From Glebionis coronaria (taxonomy: Eukaryota; Streptophyta; Magnoliopsida; Asterales; Asteraceae), in contig CM046878.1 in the NCBI GenBank assembly GCA_025667525.1, positions 100,827,237 through 100,891,236 of the forward strand: a DNA stretch of 64,000 nt, written 5' to 3'. Positions 56,590 to 64,000 of the stretch are shown here, one piece after another; the stretch's first letter is position 1, and every line of letters begins with the position of its first letter. Both the position numbers and the translations under genes were made by a program. The notes beneath the pieces were generated by a model. It ran no database searches, was not told where the DNA came from, and saw nothing but the letters and a program-made list of their open reading frames with translations.

Positions 56590-59222
56590 TCCTTAAACTC
56601 CTTGACGCGGGAATGATTTACCCTATTTCCGATAGCCCTTGGGTGAGTCCTATTCATTGTGTCCCTAAAAAGGGAGGGATGACCGTTGTGCCAAACGATG
56701 CCAACGAGTTGATTCCCACTAGACTCGTGACCGGATGGAGAGTGTGCATTGAATATCGTAAGTTGAATGAAGCCACTCGAAAAAACCATTTTCACTTGCC
56801 CTTCATGGACCAAATGTTGGAGCGTCTTGCGGGAAACGATTTCTATTGCTTTTTAGATGGTTTTTCCGGTTACTTCCAAATTCCCATCGATCCTCGTGAT
56901 CAAGAGAAAACTACGTTTACGTGTCCATATGGAACGTTTGCTTATCGTAGAATGCCATTCGGACTTTGCAATGCACCGGGAACTTTTCAACGATGCATGA
57001 TGGCTATTTTTCATGATATGATCGAGAAGACGATGGAAGTCTTCATGGATGACTTTTCCGTGTTTGGTGATTCCTTTACTTCGTGTTTGTCGAACCTAGA
57101 GAGAATGTTAAAACGTTGTGAGGAAACCAACCTTGTGCTCAATTGGGAAAAATGTCATTTTATGGTTAGGAGTGGAATCGTCTTAGGGCACAAGGTCTCG
57201 AAAGCGGGGATTGAGGTAGATCAAGCTAAGGTAGACGTCATCGCCAAATTACCTCATCCCAAAACCGTCAAGGGAGTTAGGAGTTTCCTAGGCCACGCGG
57301 GCTTTTATCGACGATTCATCAAGGATTTCTCGAAGATTTCTCGACCCATTACACATCTTCTTGAAAAAGAAGCACGTTTTGTCTTTGACGAAGATTGTGT
57401 ACGAGCCTTTGAGATCCTTAAGAGGAAACTTACCGAAGCTCCCATTCTTGTTGCTCCCAGTTGGAGCCTCCCCTTTGAGCTAATGTGTGATGCTAGTGAT
57501 TACGCTATTGGGGCCGTTTTGGGGCAACGTCATGATAAGCACTTCTTGCCTATTCACTATGCTAGCAAGACAATGACCGAGGCTCAACTTAAATACACTA
57601 CAACGGAAAAGGAGTTCCTTGCCGTGGTGTATGCATTTGAGAAATTCCGACCTTATCTCGTCTTGACGAAATGCATAGTGTATACGGACCATTCGGCTAT
57701 TAAGTATCTCATGGCAAAGCAAGATGCTAAGCCGAGATTACTTCGTTGGATTCTCCTCCTTCAAGAATTTGATCACACCATCGTTGACAAAAAAGGAGCC
57801 GAGAATCTAGCGGCCGATCATCTCTCTCGTTTAGAAGATCCTCACCAAAGTGTTTACGAGCCTAAGGAAATCACCGAAACATTTCCGCTCGAGACACTTG
57901 GTGTAGTGAATTCTAAGCTAGATTCTTCTACCCCATGGTTTGCGGATTTTGCAAATTACCATGCGGGTAACTTCATCGTTAAGGGTATGACGACTCAAGA
58001 AAAACGAAAATTCTTTCGTGACGTTAACTTATACTTTTGGAACGACCCTTACTTGTTTCGAACTTGTGCGGATCAAATCATCCGACGTTGTGTTTTTGGC
58101 ACCGAAGCTTCTAACATCCTTAGAGCTTGCCATGAGGGACCCACGGGTGGTCACCACGGTGCTAATCTCACGGCTAAGAAGGTGTTTGATGCCGGTTTCT
58201 TTTGGCCTACTATTTACCGAGATGCACAAATTCTTGTGAAGTCGTGTGATGCATGCCAACGACAAGGAAAAGCCTCACAAAAAGATGAAATGCCACAAAA
58301 TATCATTCAAGTATGTGAGATCTTTGACGTTTGGGGTATAGACTTTATGGGGCCGTTCCCATCATCTCGTGGTAATAAGTACATTCTCGTTGCGGTTGAC
58401 TACCTTTCTAAGTGGGTGGAGGCGAAAGCCTTGCCCACCAATGATGCTCGTGTGGTAGTTAAGTTCTTGAAAAGTTTCTTTGCTAGGTTTGGAACCCCTC
58501 GTGCTATCATAAGCGATCGTGGAACCCATTTTTGTAACGACCAATTCGAAAGAGTCTTAAGGAAATATGGGGTTACACATCGTCTTTCTACGGCTTATCA
58601 CCCGCAAACGAGTGGGCAAGTCGAGGTTTCAAACCGAGCTTTGAAGAGGATCTTGGAGAGATCCGTAGGAGAAAACCGACAATCGTGGTCGGATAAGTTG
58701 GATGATGCTTTATGGGCCTTTAGGACCGCTCATAAGACGCCCATTGGGTGCACTCCCTATAAGCTTGTGTATGGAAAGAATTGTCATTTGCCTATCGAGC
58801 TAGAACACAAGGCTTATTGGGCCCTAAAGCATTGTAATGATGATATGGAGACCGCGGGAAAACACCGGAAAATGCAATTAAATGAATTGGATGAATTGAG
58901 AGACATTGCTTATGAAAATTCATTGATTTACAAAGAGAAAACTAAAAAGTTGCATGATTCAAAAATTAAAAACCGGGTTTTTAACATTGGGGATCAAGTT
59001 TTACTTTTTAATTCAAGATTGAAAATATTTTCCGGTAAATTGAAATCCCGTTGGTCCGGTCCGTTCACCGTGACTCAAGTGTTTCCTTATGGGACCATCG
59101 AGCTAGCTCAAGATGATGGTCCTAAATTCAAGGTGAATGGACATAGGTTGAAGCACTACTTTGGCGGGGAAGTTCCATCCTTGAACTACCTCGACCAAGT
59201 CACCTTCCCCAATGATAATTAG
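56590..59222 (+). CDS. pol: RT-RNase H-integrase of element B (second part of split pol)
   Basis: The frame is open from the joint; first Met at 56613 (869 aa), used for numbering. [26 protein letters not shown], catalytic FMDD at 144-147. RNase H: catalytic Asp in CDASDYA (293), then [11 protein letters not shown] and TDHSAIKYL. Integrase: HHCC zinc domain from His507 to Cys545/Cys548, catalytic Asp577, Asp635, Glu671 (35 residues between the last two), and a C-terminal SH3-like region (KSRWSGPF). This set is Ty3, Athila type. It would copy the RNA into DNA and insert it. The catalytic residues look intact; the upstream half is separated by element C. No envelope-like gene follows. Confidence 0.93.
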
Positions 59223-61033
59223 TATTGAGGGATCGAGTCGAGCTCATGACTCGGTAATCAAAAACGAGGAGCCTCGTGGGGGAGTCCCATGCTTATCCTA
59301 TGTACATATTATCTCTTTCTAATGTAGCTTACGTGTGGGGATTTGTGCCCTTCCAACCTTTGTTCCGTGGTTGTTTGTGATATGTGGTTTTTAGATCATG
59401 ATCTTCACGATTGGAGCCTCTCGTGTTCGTTTTATGGGAGCACTCGATCGGTTGCTTTAGAGACATTTCTCAATATCCATGATATATCCTTTGATGTTCT
59501 AACCTTAGGTTTTTAGCACACTTCATAAACGGCTATTACTTATTGGTTACACCCTTTCCATGCTAGATTATGCATTCGACTACGTCTATAGTATGGGGGC
59601 GTTTGCACCCCTAGACTCGAAACATTGAGGACAATGTTTAACTTTAGTATGGGGGGGGGTGAATAGATACTTGCCTTGCCAAACCCTCACGCTTTCCAAA
59701 GTTTATCATTTTGTTTATCGTTTTGTTACAAAATAAGGCTAAAAATGGCCAAATTTTAAAATTTTTCTCATGTTTTATAAGTGTTTGAAGACATGAATGT
59801 AGATTTTCCGATGGCGAGAATAAGAGTAATTTTTGACTCGACCGTGCGTGTTGAGCACTTAGCTTTGATTCCTTAACTACACATTAGGCTAAGTCTCTTA
59901 AATGAGGACGAGAAATGATAGAGTTATAAGTTACTATGATAAACGTAGGGTACTCGTATTCTTTCAAAAACTCATGTGTTCTCGTTGTTTGCTTATTCTC
60001 CCTCCGCATGTAAATATTTTTTGCTTAATAAATATTGACTTAGCGGTTTAGTTGGGATTGTTGGGTTTCTAGTCTTTTCTAGTAGCTTCCGTGTAATTAA
60101 ACTGGGAAGACATTAAGGTATCGCCAGCGTCACGGTTTTGAAGTATTGGCACCCCAATAATCGAAAGCTTCACCTAATAATAAGATTTCAAGTGCTCACC
60201 TAAATCTAGCAAACAATTTGAAGCCCCACAAGGCCTAAAATCTATGCAAAAATTGAAAGTGAATCAAGCCTTAATCTTCGAAGCTTTAAAGATCCAAAAT
60301 TCGCCTTAGCGTAAGGATATACGTCTTTGGCTAATAAAACCACCGATGAGGCGGATAATAAAAGGCAAGGCAAGACCGAAGTCATAATAAAAGCTTCATG
60401 GCGAAGTTGAATAAAAGATGGAGGTAAACCAAAGATAATAAGGCCCTTCCGTTAGGGGGCGTATAAAAGTCTTGGTAGTAAGTCTCATGTTCAAAACCGT
60501 TATAAAACCGTGTTTATCGATTCTTCTTGTCAACTTAATTTTTTAACATCGTCGTCTATTAGGAGGGGTTATTGATTTGATAGTCTTAGTTACACCGTTA
60601 GGACTCTATTTTTAGACCTAAATCTCTATTATCGCATAAGTCAAACAATGTATCCTCGTGAAACATTCAAGACAAAATAAAATATAAGAGATACAACTTA
60701 GGAATAATGGGAGGATAAGTACGTGATTATGGCATATGAGTAGTGTTAGCATTACTAACTTATAATGACAATGATCTCGTTGCACGCTTAGCATGGAATT
60801 GGGGTGAAAATCGAGGACGATGAAATTATTTCTAACGAAGCATTCACGTGTTCTTATTCTATGAACCTAAACGTCTCATTTTGTGATGAAAATCATACAT
60901 TATGTCTATAACACAAGTAGAAGTAGTAATAGTAGTAGTATAGCTAGTTTATCGTTCAATAAAGTGAATAAAATGAATTTTGGATATGCTTTGATACTTT
61001 ATTCTAGCATTGCGTGAGGGCACGGCAATGGTT
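59223..61033 (+). other. Element B 3' non-coding region
   Basis: Matches 8247-10397 of A in patches. Conserved: hairpins CGAGTC/GACTCG (59234-59253) and CGAGG/CCTCG (59265-59276), and GAAACATTGAGGACAATG followed by TAGTATGGGGG. No supported gene. Confidence 0.7.
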
Positions 61034-61046
61034 TAGTATGGGGGAG
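61034..61046 (+). promoter_or_regulatory. Polypurine tract, element B
   Basis: TAGTATGGGGGAG, identical to that of A, next to the 3' LTR. Confidence 0.88.
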
Positions 61047-64000
61047 TGATGAGACTGCTTTTATACATAGTCTCATCTTCCAAATAGGGCTTAAAATGCA
61101 TTAAATATCATTCAAAATACCCAAATATATGCTTGTGTTTTTTGCTTTTGTATTTTAGGTACGGATATTGAGATAATGACAAAAGATCACAAGAATCATG
61201 CAAAAAACGAACACAGGAAACGAAGCCGCACAATGAACCAAGCCCTAGTGAAGACTTTCCCAAGATCAACCCTTGAAGATTTGAATAATTATGAAGAAGG
61301 GTCCTCCAATTATGAAGACTTGACACTTTATACCCTTGTATCCTCATAATTACAAGTTTGGTCCCTAAAGTTTGTCAAAATTACAAAAAGGACCCTTAAC
61401 TTTGAAGAATTGACAAGTTTAGCCCCTCAACAAAGCTAAATTGCCAACCAATATCATCCACAAAGTCAAATACATCATGAAGCCCTTCAAAGTACAAGAA
61501 ATTACAAGTTTGGTCCTTTGAAAAATCCAAAATTACACAAAGGACCCTCAACTTTCAACAATTAGCAAAAATGGTCCCTCAATCATCAAGACTTGGCAAA
61601 TTCAGTCCTCCAAAATGACAATCATACAAGTCTAGACCATTAACATTGAAGAAAATACTAAACCAGCCCTTGAAGAATTCAATTATGGCAAGAAATACCG
61701 CTGAATTCATTTTGCAAAAGTTTTTGGGCCAAAAATGTAAAGATGCAAAAGTTGACAAAGCTGATTATGGCGTTGATAGAGTTTTCAAAAGAAAAGACAA
61801 GAAGAAAGAAAAGAAGGGACCAAAAGGGGCCAGACATAAAACTTACCTTGACCAACCAGCTCTTGCCACGTGCCCCACTATCTCTTTTCAACCAATGGCA
61901 GCCCTCCTTCCTTCCACATCACCAATCCACTCACACCAGCCATAACTAACTTAATTTATTAAGTTAATTATGGCGCCTAACACCTGGTTTAAAAACTAAA
62001 ACAGATCAAACCCATGTTCTTGGAGTTCATAATCCAAATTGGGTTTTTCTAAACTGCTTAAAATTAGGCCACCAAAGTATCCAGATTTATGATTAAGGGT
62101 CACATAAACACATCCAAACCCTTAAACCCTATGCCACATCATCAACCATGTAACATGTTAAACCCTTGTCCCACCCCTTGGAGAAGAAGACAAAACAGTA
62201 AAGCAAATCCAACGCCTCACAATCTTGCTTGCATCCTAAGCTCATTCTAAGCCCTTGATGCTATTTCAACAGCTCACACCTCAACTACATGACAAATTCA
62301 GTCACATGATTCTCCAAAGAAGACAAAGACCTCAAGGGCATTTTTGGGACTTAAGCATTAGGGTTTACACGTTTTTTAGCTTTCATAGTTCACTTGTAAG
62401 GCTATATAAAGCCACTTAGGCCTTCACATTCCAGTTTGCTTTTGGTTTTTCCTTTGTTCAAACACTTGTAAATCCTCTTTCTGATTAATGAATTTGAGTT
62501 AAGTGCTTTGAAGAAAGACCAAGTGCCATCTTTATTCTGCTTGTTTATGTTCTTAGTTTACTGCTTTTGAAGTTTAAAACCTGTTTTCAAAAGAGGAGTG
62601 TGCACAAGTTTGCATATTTTCCTCATTTTATTGATATTTTGCTAAGTCTTGTTCCAATCTTGGAATTCTTGGGCTATAGGGCTGATCATAGCATCCTAAC
62701 TGAGTTGGTTAAGGTGTGGTGAGGCTTATAACTTGGGGATAATCAAGTGTGGGGTAACAAGTTTGCATTAATCAAGTTTTTCCAAGTTTCTGATTTTTAT
62801 GTTATTGTGCTTAACCCTTGTTGAATCTTAGCAGGCTTTTGTGGAAGCTTGTGCTTGTTCTTGCTAGCACATAAGCTCAAAATTCGTGGGTGTGGATGTA
62901 CATCCATGAGGTTTGCATACTTAATCTCCAAATCTGCTTAAATTGTGATTTTTGGTGATATTTGTATGAAACTGTTGTTCTTGTGGATTTTGTGGCTTGT
63001 TCTTGCTTGAATCTGTTTATTAGACTTGTTTTAGTGTTAATTGATGCTTGGTTGGCCTGAAATCTTGATTTGCTTTTGAAAATTTTGATTGAAAAAGTTA
63101 AAGGGTTGTTTGGGTCTACTGGTTTATGCTTGTAATTTGTTTTTGTGTTAAGGGAAGGTGTTGTTTATGCTTTGTATCTGCTATACCTTTGTTTGAGAGT
63201 GTTTTGCGGCAAGTTTTTGGGTTTGAACACTTGAATCAATCAATCTGTTATATAGACCTTGTTTCTGCTTGTTTTGACCTAGGATTTTGGGAACACTTAG
63301 TGTGTATGCATGCTTAGGGATAAAAGTGGTTTAAACAAAGTTAACATAACATGTTTGAAAGATTTGAGGTGTTGAAATTGGCTTGTGTGTCAAATACATC
63401 AGCAAAAGTAGAAAACTGCATGTGTTAGTGTTCATCAGTAACTTTCATTGCTTGAATCTTGCTTAATTCTTTGATCCAGTGCATGAAACCTGTTTAGACT
63501 TGCTTATTGGAGTTTATTATAGCTTTTGTGTGCATTTGGTTGAATTTGGCTGGCTGATTTGTGCTTAAACTGCTCTTGAATGCTAAACTGCTTATTGTTC
63601 ATGTATGTATCATGTCTGATGAATGATTGATTAAACTGTATCAATTGTGTGTTAGTGATTGTGTTATTTTGATTGTGATTGACTCCTTTTGATCCAAAGA
63701 TCAATTGGGTGCCTTTGTGAAATCTGAATCTCCAAAAAAGTCACTAAAGACAAAAAGTCAAAATGTCAAGCAGTGGAAAAAGTTTCCACTGCTCAACATC
63801 CAAAACTAGCCCCTGCTAGTGCAATTTTGTCATCAGCTTATCAATAAGCTATTCTAGCTTATTCTGACTTGCAACAACTTATTTTTTGTGATAGATCTTC
63901 ATTATTTGACCCATTTAAGTGAACTGGAGCTTATGAGACTTTGACTTTGACTTTTTACTAGAAAACCAACTTGTTTGACTTTTAACATAAGTGCTTATTT
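61047..64000 (+). repeat. Element B 3' LTR, cut by the window end
   Basis: Corresponds to 38536-41490 with offset 22511 (22510 after a 1-bp indel near 63091). About 26 substitutions were counted by eye. TATA box at 62403-62410. Confidence 0.93.

Larger units (their letters stand above)
38536..64000 (+). mobile_element. Element B: Athila-like LTR retrotransposon, nested-in by C, right end outside window
   Basis: LTR TGATGAGA...ACATCA, tRNA-Asp PBS, gag-protease-RT-RNase H-integrase, PPT identical to that of A, and a 3' LTR that runs off the window. The pol gene is split by element C (46890-56589) and Gag is separated from protease by a stop codon. The visible LTR parts differ at about 26 sites plus one 1-bp indel in about 2.95 kb (my count), so B is older than A but still young. 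Confidence 0.93.

Overview
The window is plant nuclear DNA made almost entirely of nested LTR retrotransposons. I found no convincing host gene, tRNA, rRNA or CRISPR array. A flowering plant is indicated by Athila-type Ty3 elements primed by tRNA-Asp, a chromovirus-like Ty3 family primed by a tRNA-Met-like site, SIRE-type Ty1/copia elements and a Stowaway MITE. The wording of the Gag and Pol proteins looks most like daisy-family (Asteraceae) elements; that family call is recalled similarity, not a search.

Layout, left to right. (1) 1-987 plus 13526-13945: a reverse-oriented LTR of a Ty3 family (family D), split by element A. (2) 988-13520: element A, a complete, very young, non-autonomous Athila-like element. 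Its 3110-bp LTRs look identical, it has a perfect AACGT target duplication, and one open gag-protease frame carries an unfamiliar C-terminal block where reverse transcriptase, RNase H and integrase should be. (3) 13946-15058: forward LTR fragment of a D-related subfamily (F). (4) 15059-27642: element E, a non-coding SIRE-like copia derivative arranged truncated LTR - internal - LTR - truncated internal. It carries nine copies of a 60-97 bp nested palindrome. (5) 27643-38535: element D, a decayed Ty3 element inserted into E. A reverse-oriented solo LTR of the same family (33295-36728, perfect TGAAT duplication) sits inside it. (6) 38536-64000: element B, an Athila-like element with 4.5-kb LTRs, a Stowaway MITE in its 5' LTR, an in-frame stop between Gag and protease, and full RT-RNase H-integrase. 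Its 3' LTR runs off the window. (7) 46890-56589: element C, a 5'-truncated SIRE-type copia element on the minus strand, inside the pol gene of B.

Order of events from nesting: E, then D into E, then the solo LTR and B into D, then C into B. On the left: F, then the reverse D-family LTR, then A. A is the youngest by LTR identity; the LTRs of B differ at about 26 sites that I counted by eye in about 2.95 kb.

The most interesting biology is the A/B pair. Despite very different bodies they share LTR tips, PBS, PPT, a 61-nt identical leader block and several hairpins whose stems differ by compensatory changes. This fits a non-autonomous element (A) mobilised in trans by proteins of a B-like element. 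The second highlight is the repeated nested palindrome of element E.
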